Assembly: GCA_040954595.2 (NCBI GenBank)
Contig: CM082594.2
Location: 1,364,001 to 1,428,000 of the forward strand
Source of the DNA: Balanoglossus misakiensis
Lineage: Eukaryota > Hemichordata
DNA length: 64,000 bases
Direction of reading: 5' to 3'
A program made the position numbers and the translations under genes. The notes below the pieces were generated by a model. That model had not been told where the DNA came from. It worked only from the letters and a program-made list of their open reading frames with translations, and did not search any database. Shown here piece by piece: positions 35,038 through 46,040 of this stretch. The first letter of the stretch is position 1. Each line of letters opens with the position of its first letter.

Positions 35038-35217
35038 GAGAATGTCAAGATCCTGGTACACCAGTCAACGGTCAGAGACATGGCAATGATTTCGACATTG
35101 GTTCTATAGTGTCATTCAGTTGTGACTATGGATTCACACCAAGCCATCCAAACCCTTTGATGTGTGAAGGAGATGTTGTGACTGTGTTGCCAACAACACC
35201 TTCTACTACAACTACTG
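35038..35217 (+). CDS. Host gene: partial Sushi 8 running into Thr-rich linker
   Basis: Phase 1-1 exon: ECQDPGTPVNGQ, VSFSCDYGFTPS, LMCEGD, then VVTVLPTTPSTTTTG. The third cysteine is there, but the closing W and last cysteine are replaced by a Thr/Pro string. This marks the change from folded modules to mucin-like linkers. Confidence 0.8.
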
Positions 35218-35315
35218 GTGTGTATATACTGTTGTTATAAACATCGTGGTGTGCTGAAACAGTACCGTGATAACTTCTATGTTCATGTAGTGTGATATAT
35301 GGAGAAATGGTTCAG

Positions 35316-35726
35316 AATGCCCGCTTCCAAAACAACAGAGAGGCTTTAAAAGCTATTTGAATGTTGAAGTGAAACTTGACAAACAGAATTCAATCAGCAT
35401 AACCTCTATTGCCTCCATTGTCATAGAAACGGAAACGGTCACAGACATGTCAACTGCAGAGCTTGGGACGACAGAAATGGATGGAACTGATAGAGCGGCA
35501 ACAGAAGAGGAAGAAGTGACCACATTGCGGATGAAAATCTCCACAGCAGCTGCAGACACAGATGTTATGAGAACCACCAAGAGAGCACAGACAGATGGCA
35601 TGGTAACCACAACGGCAAAAGTACACACAGATGATGTGGCAACCACGGCGACAAAAGTACACACAGATGATTTGGTAACCACGACGGCAAGAGTACACAC
35701 TGATGCTCAAACAAGAGATGCAACAG
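35316..35726 (+). CDS. Host gene: Thr-rich linker exon
   Basis: The acceptor is uncertain; cag ending at 35315 is the one that fits phase 1. The donor is 35726/gtacgt. The second half is a run of 16-residue repeats around KVHTDDVATTAT, rich in Thr, Ala and Asp, likely O-glycosylated and extended. The first part, about ECPLPKQQRGFKSYLNVEV, is unassigned. Confidence 0.6.
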
Positions 35727-36327
35727 GTACGTCAAGTACAAACATCCACTGAATATCTGAAAACAATATGACAAGTTTACTTTACAGATGTCCTCTCAGT
35801 GGAAGTGAAAGTATCTCATTTCTTTTAATTGTGGATTTTTGGTTTCTCATTTGTTAGCATAATGAAAAGCTGTATAATACAGGGGTCACCATGCTTGAAT
35901 TTAGTCATGGCCTTGTGTAGTTGAAAAACAAACAAACAGCTGAGTCAGCATTTCTTCACCCAAAAACATTTAACGATATTTATCTCTGAATAGACTGTGG
36001 TGACCATACAATTTTATTTGACCAATGAATTTATTTTCATTTAACTGAGCTAAATTGTCATGAAAATGACAATAGTAGTGAGTTTATATCAATCTAATCC
36101 CATGCGAAGAGACAAATGTGCACGAATTTGCGCAGTTTACAAGTTTACGTTCTGTGTGTACATCAGTAATAGGTTGTGTAGCAAAATGTAGCAATAAAAT
36201 CCAAATTCCATTCCAGTCAAGTTATTTATCATATAGTTATATTAAATAATTGATATTAAATAATCATTAGTGAGATCTATGGAATCTCACATATTTTAAT
36301 GCAGAATGACTTGATTTCCATATGCAG

Positions 36328-36486
36328 GTTATGAGGCGCCATCAACGCAGGCAATCACTGTGACTGAAAGAAAACCAACGACAGATTCAGATAAAGAATT
36401 TACAACATCTGAAACTACTAGTGCACCACTTTCAACTAAAATATCAACAACAAAACCAGTGACACCTTCTCATGATGTATCAACAG
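36328..36486 (+). CDS. Host gene: Thr-rich linker before module A
   Basis: Phase 1-1 exon. It ends in KISTTKPVTPSHDV, the same phrase that closes the linkers before the later expansin-like modules, so linker plus module is the repeating unit of this part of the gene. Confidence 0.8.
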
Positions 36487-36767
36487 GTAATTATACTGTG
36501 TATTCGTATAATTCGTATTCATATCAGTATTTGTCCTTTTATTGCCACAATTTAAGAAAGGAATATATTTTGTGGCAGAGAAATGGTAAATACTTAATAC
36601 CGTATACCAGTATATCTAATTTTTTACATTGGCAATATGGAGCAAGAAACATAGCATAGCGCTAGTCAAGTCTTGCCCCATTGTCACATATATAGTAAAA
36701 AATATACATTGCAATTACTGAACAATATTATGGCTTCTGCTGAATGTGTGTGTGTACCGATAAACTG

Positions 36768-36946
36768 TGCATATTGACTGGCAGTGAGGGCAACAGCATA
36801 CATTTGTTTCCCTAAGGGACTGTGAGTCAACCCAGAACAGTCTGTTTCTAGAGGCTGAAGGCCGATGGAAACAGATTGTTTTGGGGGTAATTTGCATTCC
36901 CGAGGGGACACAAACGTATGCTGTTATCCGAACATGGCTAGTCGAT
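36768..36946. repeat. Imperfect inverted repeat (small MITE-like)
   Basis: Around the pair caacagcatac/gtatgctgtt, with arms of about 40-60 bp that are diverged. Intronic; ends not defined. Confidence 0.5.
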
Positions 36947-37186
36947 ATGTGTTTCAGTATCAGAAAGCAGCACAAATCAGGAAATTTCTCTTCTGTACAT
37001 CATCAATTGGTCTTCATTGTAGATGGTATATCACCACTGTACAAGGTCCCATACCTGTAAATAAATGATAAAAGCTTACACACAAACACATTTCACCAGA
37101 TTAGAAAATGTACCACACAAACCCATTTTAGGATATTAACTCTTCTTGCAGCAAAGAATATCTTGCTTGTGTTGTTGATTTTGCAG

Positions 37187-38520
37187 TCAGTAGGGATTGT
37201 GGAACCTTTGAGACTTTTGTAAACGCAACTTGTGAGAAGTACATTGAGACACCAACTGATGGTACCTGTTCATTTGGAACATTCTACACAAGTATGGTTG
37301 CTGGTATGGCCAATTTTCAAGATTCACATGTAAGTATAAAGTTAGTTCTTGAAAGTCTATGTACCGGTAAATGTTTTGCTCCAGTGTCAATACTGACCAG
37401 ATTGTCTCCAATTTCTCATTGTGATTTGTAACATTGTTATGAATGATTTTATTTTGTCTTGTTTTATGTGTTGCACTGTATTTTTTTAAATTTCTCACCC
37501 AAGATTGATTTAATCACTAAATGTACTTGAAAAAAACTGCATACTGTAGTTTTTCCAGTGTTGTCTAAAGGAGTTTTTTGGTTTGTGTAATTGCAGGTTT
37601 GCGGGCAATGCCTGAACGTGATTGGTTCAAATGATGTATCTGTAGTTGTCCGGGTAACAGACATGTGCATGTACCCGTACTGCATGAGTGATGAAGATGG
37701 TCTGGTTCTAAGTCAGGATGCTTACAACATCTTGTCAGATGGTGAAAGTCCTTCATCTCTTCTTGTATCCTACTCAGTTGTTGCCTGTCCTGAGGATGTC
37801 TCTATCAAGTTCAAGGTTTTTGAAACAACACAATTATTCACTAATTTAGATACCCTTTTCTTTAATTGCTACTTAAAAGTAAATATTTCCTGTAGTTGTC
37901 ACATCACTGCAAAATTGTTTGAAACCTCACTAGCCACATTTTAAATAGTATTTGTAAGATTGAAGTTAAAATTGTCAGGAGTGGTCCATCTGTTTCTTTA
38001 CTGGAAGTTTAGATCTCTTGGAAATCAAACCAGTCTCAACTGATTTGGACTAGGGCAGATCCAGTGGGGACTAGGACATTGACAATAATGTGTTGCTCTA
38101 ATTTCAAAATATTATGACCGACTAGGGACTGTCATTCATTTTTTGAGTGTACCACATTTTGATTGATTGATTTGTTGATTTAGTTTGCAGAGAGCATTTC
38201 TGCATCATTCAGCTTATTAATATTGGATCATCGTTACCCTGTCACCACTGTGGAAGTCCACACAACTGGTCTCTGGATTACTCTAGACAGACTCAGTGAT
38301 AACTTATTTGAACCACCCATTGGTTCTGGTGATATACAAGCCCCTCTCAATGTCAAGGTCTATTCGGTGTCTGGTAAAATTAACTACAGGGTTAGAGAGT
38401 TTCATTTTGGTGGGATTATTGACACCTCCAAGCAATTTCAACATTGTGAGGATGATGAGCTTGAAGTTACTACACTTCCAGACTTTGGAATAGTTACAAC
38501 AATCGAGAGTACGCTTGAAG
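37187..38520 (+). CDS. Host gene: expansin-like module A
   Basis: Three exons, 37187-37329, 37597-37815 and 38184-38520 (143+219+337 nt, 233 codons). Exons 1-2 read as the expansin double-psi beta-barrel: TCSFGTFYTS, VCGQCLNV, VVVRVTDMC, GLVLSQDAYNIL, VSYSVVACP. Exon 3 reads as the second, CBM63-like domain: DHRYPVTTVEV, WITLDRLSDNLFEPPIGSG, LNVKVYSVSGKIN. Order and length agree with two-domain expansins. Expansins loosen or bind wall polysaccharides; here the DLS Asp is Val and the binding-face Trp pair is absent, so a binding or structural role is more likely than wall loosening. Exon 3 has the empty TTAA site (38217-38220) that is filled by piggyBac in modules B and C. Module A differs from B/C at a few bases (for example L for P before WITL). 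Confidence 0.8.
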
Positions 38521-38758
38521 GTAAGATTGTGTTTCAGTTTCATAGTTTAGGTCCCGTTTGGTATATACCAGTATACATGTATACTATACCATGGGACCTT
38601 ATGGGATCAGTTTAGTCTGTCTGTATGTATGTACTGTAAAACGGGTTATTTTCGTGATGGGAAATTTGTTTGCGATATCAATGGAGGCAATTGTTATTAT
38701 GCGAGGATTAATTTTTGCATTTGCTTATTTTCTTCATGTTTCATTTCTGCCAAAACAG

Positions 38759-39705
38759 ATGAGATGCAATCTACTCAGGAGGGTCCAACAACATTGCCTG
38801 GGTACATTACAACCCGGGGGCCTGAGACTGATTCCTTCACCAGTCGGTCTACAAGAACTGAAGTGACAAGTGGTACAACAGTTTCATCTGAAGAGATCAC
38901 AACTGGTCTCCACTCGACCACCCATGTTATAGTCACAGATCAGGATGAAGTCAGCTCAGCAATATCTGAGACTTTCACAACGTCAACTCTGTCAACAACA
39001 AGCGTCAATCCAACCATATACTTTCAACAGTTGAAGATGAAGAAGACACAACCACAGAAACAACATCAAGAACTGATATAGGCCCAACTGCAACAGATGT
39101 AACAAGTGCTGAAAGAGCAACTACTGATATCAAGCCTAACCCAACAACAGTCGAGCCTGAAGTCACGCCTGATGTTACAGAATATGAAATCAGGTCAACA
39201 GAATCAAAGACAAGAATAGTAACAGATGTAGATACAAGTACATCCCTGCCTACAACTAGTGTCCAAGAACTGACCACCAAACGCACCGAATTTCAATCGA
39301 AATCTTCAGAACCACTTTCATCTAAAATATCAACAACAGAGTCTGCAAGTGTCAATCCAACCATACTTTCAACAGTTGAAGATGAAGAAGACACAACCAC
39401 AGAGAGAACAGATATAGGCCCAACTGCAACAGATGTAACAAAAGTGCTCAAAGAGGAACAACTGACATCAAGCCTAACCCTACAACAGCTGAGCCAGTCA
39501 CACCTGATGTTACAAAGTCTTTGACAACAGAATATGAAATCAGGTCAACAGAATCCAAAACAAGTACATCCCTGCCTACAACTAGTGTCAAAGAACTGAC
39601 CACCGAACGCACTGAATTTCAATCGAAATCTTCAGAACCACTTTCAACAACTAAAATATCAACAACAAAACCAGTGACACCTTCTCATGATGTAACAATT
39701 AACAG
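38759..39705 (+). pseudogene. Host gene: long Thr-rich linker A-B, frame broken
   Basis: Acceptor and donor match those of the intact linker at 55876-56487, but the length is 947 nt (not a multiple of three). It contains an internal duplication (the SVNPTILSTVEDEEDTTT phrase twice) and indels. Two extra bases near 39017 (ccatatac for cgatac) lead to a stop at 39078-39080, there are differences near 39440, and four extra bases (atta) precede the donor. The translation up to the first break is Thr/Ser-rich (EGPTTLPGYITTRGPETD). Confidence 0.7.
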
Positions 39706-41870
39706 GTAATTATACTACTTGTAAAAACTACGCATGTAAACTCATCTTGGGCAGCTAATGGTTGCCACAAAGAAAAAGGTCTTGTACACGTTGGTTGCAA
39801 TTGCCAGCAACTGTCCAAATGCACACTATTTGGCTGAAATTCAGCAGAAGTATACAAGTCATGGAGGTGAAGAAAAATACACCTGTTTTTCAAAAATCAG
39901 TATTGTTTATGACATATAACATGAAACCATCAATTTTTGTGCATAAATTAAGTTTTATGGTTGTGTGATTTTGATTGAACCCAAGATTACATATTGATTG
40001 AATATTAAATAATTTATCTTAATACTGGTGTTGTTGTTTTTGCAGTCAGTAAAGATTGTGATACCTTTGAGACTTTTGTAAACGCAACTTGTGAGAAGTA
40101 CCGTGAGACACCAACTGATGGTACCTGTTCATTTGGAACATTTTACACAAGTATGGTTGCTGGTATGGCCAATTTTCAAGATTTACATGTAAGTATAGAT
40201 AACGTTAGTTCTGAAAGTCCTTGTACATGATTGGCTGTGATGTCAATACTGACCAGATAGTCTCTCATTTTGAGTCATTGTGATTTGTAACAACTTTTGT
40301 TATGAATAATTTTATTTCATCGTGTTTGTCTAAGTTTGTGTGTTGCACTGTTTTTCTTTGAAATTTCCTCAGCTTAATTTGATTAAGCACTTAAACCAAA
40401 ACCTGCAGTGTTGTCTAAAGAAGGAGTTAGTTGGTTTGTTGAAATAGTATACATGCATTTTGATACCTTCATGTGTGATTGCAGGTTTGTGGGCAATGCC
40501 TGAACGTGATTGGTTCAAATGATGCATCTGTAGTTGTCCGGGTAACAGACATGTGCATGTACCCATACTGCATGATTGATGAAGATGGTCTGGTTCTAAG
40601 TGGGGATGCTTACAACATCTTGTCAGATGGTGAAAGTCCTTCATCTCTTCTTGTATCCTACTCAGTTGTTGCCTGTCCTGAGGATGTCTCTATCAAGTTC
40701 AAGGTTTGTGAAACAACACAAGTATTAACTAATTTAGATACCCTTGTCTTAAATTGCTACTTAAAAGTAAATATTCACTTGTAGTTGTCTTATCACTGCA
40801 AAATTGTTTGAAACCTCACAAGCCATCTTCTTAACAGTATTTTTAACTCATGATTGTCTATGGGGCCGAGCCTCAACGCATATACACAAACTTTGTGTGT
40901 GTGGACACAATGCTCTGAGTTTATCATAGGCAAATAGTGTCTCACATTTTTCTCTGTGTGAACCTGGTATGTGTCATTCATTTTGTGAGTGTATCACATA
41001 TTGATTGATTGATTTGTTTATTTAGTTTGCAGAGAGCATTTCTGCATCATTCAGCTTATTAACCCTCTTGCTACCGGGGGTCAAAACCCGTTGGGCCGCC
41101 GACTCGTTACGAGACCGCCTCTACACCCGCTGGATTACCAGGCTTTTTGCCTGAAAATTGGGTTTTTGGAGGGTCATTTTAGCTGCTTTTGAACGTGCTA
41201 GACTTCAAGTTTGGCACAGTCCCGTGTCGGCGGGACCTCAAACAACAATTAACCGGGTAAAAGTTGTGGGGTCATCGGGTTCGTTCCCCTGGGAGGGGAG
41301 CGTCTGTAAACGTCGTTTCGAGGCTTACTTTTACGAAAATAAAGTTAGTGTGTTAGTACACGCCACATCACGTCACAACAACGACACCATCAGTTATTAG
41401 TAGGGTACCCAGGGTGTACCGCCAGGGGTGTTCGGGCACCCCTTCCCCTGCCACTTTCCTGTAGGGTACGAGTTAGTTCGACACGTAATGCGAACGACTG
41501 GACACTGGCGCACAGTGTTCCGCTCTACAGCCGCCTGACAACGACTCATTCTCGCACACAAGACACACACGGACGTTGTGATAACGACACGTTGGTTAGT
41601 TACGCACAGTAGACAGACGTTCATTACGGTGTTAATACGCTATAGTTTTTTATGGTACAGGGTTGTACCGACACGGTCACAGGTAACCCGCAAGTTCTGC
41701 AGGCCCCATTGCACCATTTCGGCCAGGGGCGAGTGTCGAACCGGACGACTATTTACACAAGACCCCCGTTACTGTGCGTCATATTAGAGGGATTAACACC
41801 ACCACAGGTTGCCTCATAAATAGCACTTTATTTCCTAAAAAAGAGTGATTCGTGCACCGTTACAGTAACA

Positions 41871-42390
41871 TCATACAATCCGTGTTTCAGTGTTTGCAAG
41901 TAACCTGTCCGTTTCTCACAGTCTGTGTTTCATTGTCCGTAAATGAGGCTCAGTCACCTCGTAGCCCTACTCAAGGGCATAATTTAGTGGGGGTCCACAG
42001 AAAAAAATGACTAAAGTCCGCGCAACGGGGCTCGTTCAAGACAAGCCCATGTCACAATCCGTGTTTCAGTGTCCGCAAGTAACCTGTCCGTTTCTCACAG
42101 TCCGTGTTTCATTGTCCGTAAATGAGGCTCGGTCACCTCGTAGCCCTACTCAAGGGCATAATTTAGTGGGGGTCCACAGAAAAAAATGACTAAAGTCCGC
42201 GCAAACGGGGCTCGTTCAAGACGAGCCCATGTCACAATCCGTGTTTCAGTGTCCGCAAGTAACCTGTCCGTTTCTCACAGTCCGTGTTTCATTGTCCGTA
42301 AATGAGGCTCGGTCACCTCGTAGCCCTACTCAAGGGCATAATTTAGTGGGGGTCCACAGAAAAAAATGACTAAAGTCCGCACAAATGCCA
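41871..42390. repeat. ~180-bp subterminal array, three units (copy 1)
   Basis: Three units starting at about 41877, 42055 and 42235, each with caatccgtgtttcagtgt, cattgtccgtaaatgaggct and a closing ggggtccacagaaaaaaatg. They lie between the left terminus and the transposase stop. A - strand AATAAA (tttatt at 41827-41832) just outside could end the transposase transcript. Confidence 0.92.
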
Positions 42391-42438
42391 GGGCTGGTTC
42401 ACCGGAAGCCCGTGTCACCCTCTCGGGAGGGGAATAAT

Positions 42439-45074
42439 TTAGGAATGGTCCGTGTTTCTGGAACTTCGCCGGAGCGGTTTGTCCCGTCTCGGCTGCCGAA
42501 CTCGCACATCTCCTTCTGGAAACTGTGTCCCGATGCTCTTCTTTCCTCGTAGCATCATATGGTGGTGGAACGAGGCGAAGCATTCTCCTTGATGCAAATG
42601 CACTTGGCAGAGCGCACATCCCATGACAGTCTCCGAACGCCGTCCAGAAAGGGTCCTCTTGCCTTCCCTACTGCATAGCTTGCAGGTTTTCTGCCGTCCA
42701 GGTAATCTACTTTCGACGTGTTGGGGTATGTTTCCAGGGAAAATGAAAGAGCTGTCAGTAACTGTGCGCTCTATTTCCCGTACGTTGCCTTGACCACGAC
42801 TGGTGAATCCGCCAATGAGTTGCTTCCCAACACGTAGGTTGAAGAACTTGTGCTTCACCTTGGTCTGGGGGTTAAGGTCTTTGAAACATACGTAAGCATT
42901 CGTCAATGCTACATCCATCAGGTACCAGGCCATGTATACCCACCAGCGGTTGTTCTTTCGCCCACAGTGGTAGTATTTTCGCTTCTGGTTAGCGCGGTCA
43001 ACGCCTCCCATGAAGACGCGGTACTTCGACAAACTCAGGGGCACATTTCTCTCTTCCTCACCACTGCCAACTGTCTCCGTGTCAATTAGTGGATAAACGT
43101 TGTTCAGGATCAACACCTGTGCATTGCTATCCTGATAAGCTGCCAGGTTGATTCGGCAATCGACTCGGGTGGCTGCCTTCATTTCACCGACCTTCAGTGG
43201 AAGCTTCTTCTTTTTCCCGGGGGGAATAAGCATGGGCGGCATACTCCGATGGTTACGTCGGTTGAAGCTTCCAACCATATACATGCCCATCTCCATCAGT
43301 TCTCTCGCAGTTAACACAGTTGTGAAGAGGCTGTCACAGAAGAGGATGTGGTTGTACCCGCAGAACGGCTGAACAAGTTCAATCGTTATTCTTTTCACCA
43401 CTCCCCTCTCCTGTTTTTTCCCGTCATTCCTGTCAAGGTACTTCACCCCCAGGTAGGGAGCAAAGTTTGCCACATAGGATGTGACAGAGTCCGCCAACTG
43501 CCATACCTTAAAGCCGTCTCTGTCTGGCTTGTGGGGAAGCCTCTGTTTGAATTTCGAACGTCCTTTGAACTTCACCATGCCTTCATCGATGGAGATTTCC
43601 TGTCCCATCTGATAGCTGTGTACGCAACTGTTTACAAGGGGCTCCATCCATGGGTTTACTTTATACATTGGGTCGTCCTGACAACGGCGTGACCGTCTGT
43701 TCGGGTCAGGGTCTCGTCTTGGATCCTTCTGGGGGTCAGCCAAGTGGAAATACCGCATCAACCTGTGGTAGCGTTGACGGGTCATGACTGACGAAATGCC
43801 AACATTATGCAGGAAAATGTCGCTGGACCAATGGTCGCCCACAGCAGGCTTGCGGTCAATGCCCATGATGATGACAACGCCCAGGAAGGCTTGCATCTCT
43901 CTGTAATTGGTCGCTCGCCACTCAGAGTCGATTTTCTTTGCGATGTAATGCTGGTGATACGACGCATATTTGTTCGTTTCCTTCACCGCCAGAGATATCA
44001 TGTCCGGTGATACAAATTTCAGGAAGTATTCCAACTCCCGTGCATGTGTTGCCATAGTAAACGTGGGTCCACGCTCTTTCTCGAACAGGGGTTCGGAAAA
44101 TATCTCAGTGTCCTCATGCTGCGAAAGACGCCACTCGTCCCCATCCTTGGAGGCCTGCCGTATGGCCTCTTCTATTACGGCTTCATTCTCGGAGTCGGAC
44201 TCCTCAGATGGAGTACCAGGAAATGACAGCTCGTAAAAGTTATCGTCCTCTGCCGCATCCTCATCAATGTCCGTCACGTTTCCCTCATCCTCCTCAAGGT
44301 CATCATCAGGCCGTCTATATCGGAACAAGCCTGTTTTGGCGTCCAAAATCTTTTCGGGCTCAAACTCAGGTGGACTGTAGCGCACCTTTTTTTTACTGCT
44401 TTCTTGGATGATCCCACCTTCCCAGTGGAAGTCGAGGCGACTGCCTGATGAGGGCTCATCTGAGCAGCAGATGGCACTTCTGGGGAGGTCTCGTGACTAT
44501 CATCTGTCGTACATGGGGTCACTGGCGGGGAACTGGCTGGTTCGCCCGCCTCTGGGGTCGTCTGATCGCTCCCGCGTGGAACTTCTGTCGGGGTACTGGC
44601 TGGTTCGCCCGCCTTCGCAGTCACCTCATCACTCCTGGGTGGAGCTTCTGTCTCACCGTCCGAGTCGACAACGGGTCGATCGGACTTGCGCTTACGTTTC
44701 CCGCCAGACTTCTGCTGCTTACTGGATTGTAAGTCAGCCTCTGAAGTCACCTCGTCACTCCTGGGTGGAGCTTCTGTCGGGGTACTGGCTGGTTCGCCCG
44801 CTTCCGCAGTCACCTCATCACTCCGGGGTGGAGCTTCTGTCTCATCGGCCGAGTCGACAACGGGTCGACTGGACTTGCGCTTACGTTTCCCGCCAGGCTT
44901 CTCCGTCTCCTCAAATCTGACGCTCAAAAGGCGTTTCTTTGCCTTCTTTTTCTTGGCCTTTCCCTTCCTAACAGGGGAGTCTACATCATAGCGATCGCTG
45001 CCCGTTCCACTGGATTCCGGGTTCCGAATCTTTCGGGTTGCCTTCAAAAAACTCTTTCGGTCCGTCAAACTCAT
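42439..45074 (-). CDS. piggyBac transposase, two frames (copy 1)
   Basis: Cut-and-paste transposase acting at TTAA. The - strand frame that starts at ATG 45074 codes about 227 residues: a Lys-rich stretch (KGKAKKKKAKKR), then charged repeats with PRSDEVT and GKRKRKS. It meets the catalytic frame (44385-42439, 648 residues, no ATG at its head, first Met at residue 111) at a run of eight A (44387-44394 on the + strand as T). In the second frame the catalytic Asp are D267 (SIDEGM), D351 (LFCDSLF) and D463 (GGVDRAN), in piggyBac spacing. The end is a Cys/His zinc domain (C568, C571, C590, C593, H596/H598, C602, H607). The two frames need a shift at the A run, by slippage or because of a 1-base indel. 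A TATA-like tatatatta lies about 100 bp upstream of the ATG. Confidence 0.9.
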
Positions 45075-45173
45075 GGTCTGTAGTGGTACTGACAAAACTG
45101 TCCACGAAACACCCCTTTTATTAGCAGTCGCACATGAACCTGTGACAGGCGTTCTCCCATCTAATTGGACGCC

Positions 45174-45183
45174 TAATATATAG
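45174..45183 (-). promoter_or_regulatory. TATA-like box of piggyBac transposase (copy 1)
   Basis: ctatatatta on the - strand, about 100 bp before the first ATG of the transposase. Distance and context suit a core promoter. The second copy has it at 53592-53601. Confidence 0.45.
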
Positions 45184-45561
45184 GTACGCAAACACGTGAC
45201 ACAAAAATATGTCCGCAGGCAATCGGACCTATGGGGCTCCTCAAAATTCCCGCCAGAAATGGAAATCTGGAACGGCAATTTGCGTAACAATACAGAAAGT
45301 ATTGATCGACCATGACGTTAAAATTTCGCATCTGTGCGGCCTAAGCAGAACTCATGTCCCCTATGTTACGCAAATGCAAGGCACGCCTTTCGCCCGTGTC
45401 TGTACATACCCCTCGGTAACACGCAGCACCGAGGAACCGTTACGGCACACACCCGTCCAATTCACCAGCCTGAGTTACAGGCATCCGCACACTGTGTCGT
45501 TCTCTAATGGTGAGTAACGCAAAACCCACCGGACCGAGAGCGTATTCGTCGGCTTTGTTTA

Positions 45562-46040
45562 CGTCAAAATGCACACCCAGTTGCTTTTTACACACTCGTG
45601 CCGCTGGCTACGCAAAGCCAAGTCCCGTCAAAACCTGTCCGATCCAATGTGTCGCGAACCGGGGTGTAAACGACGAGTTGGTCTACATCGTCGGCCGTTA
45701 CGTCAAAATGCACACCCAGTCGCTTTTTACACACTTGTGCCGCTGGCTACGCAAAGCCGAGGTCCCGTCAAAACCTGTCCGATCCAATGTGTCGCGAACC
45801 GGGGTGTAAACGACGAGTCGGTCTACATCGTCGGCCGTTACGTCAAAATGCACACCCAGTCGCTTTTTACACACTCGTGCCGCTGGCTACGCAAAGCCAA
45901 GTCCCGTCAAAACCTGTCCGATCCAATGTGTCGCGAACCGGGGTGTAAACGACGAGTCGGTCTACATCGTCGGCCGTTACGTCAAAATGCACACCCAGTC
46001 GTTTTTACACACTTGTGCCGCTGGCTACGCAAGCCAAGTC
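45562..46040. repeat. ~139-bp subterminal array, four units (copy 1)
   Basis: Units start with cgtcaaaatgcacacccagt at 45562, 45701, 45841 and 45980. Each contains ccgctggctacgcaaagcc and tgtcgcgaaccggggtgtaa. They lie between the transposase promoter and the right terminus. The piggyBac relic at 3 kb has two such units. Confidence 0.93.

Noticed and set aside
39005-39286. Val/Ser-rich frame on the - strand
   Set aside because: Complement of the Thr-rich linker exon, which has splice sites and matches the intact linker C-D.
44408-44920. 170-codon + strand frame opposite the transposase N-terminus
   Set aside because: Shadow of the in-frame charged repeats on the - strand. The - strand has the ATG, the TATA-like box and the family match.
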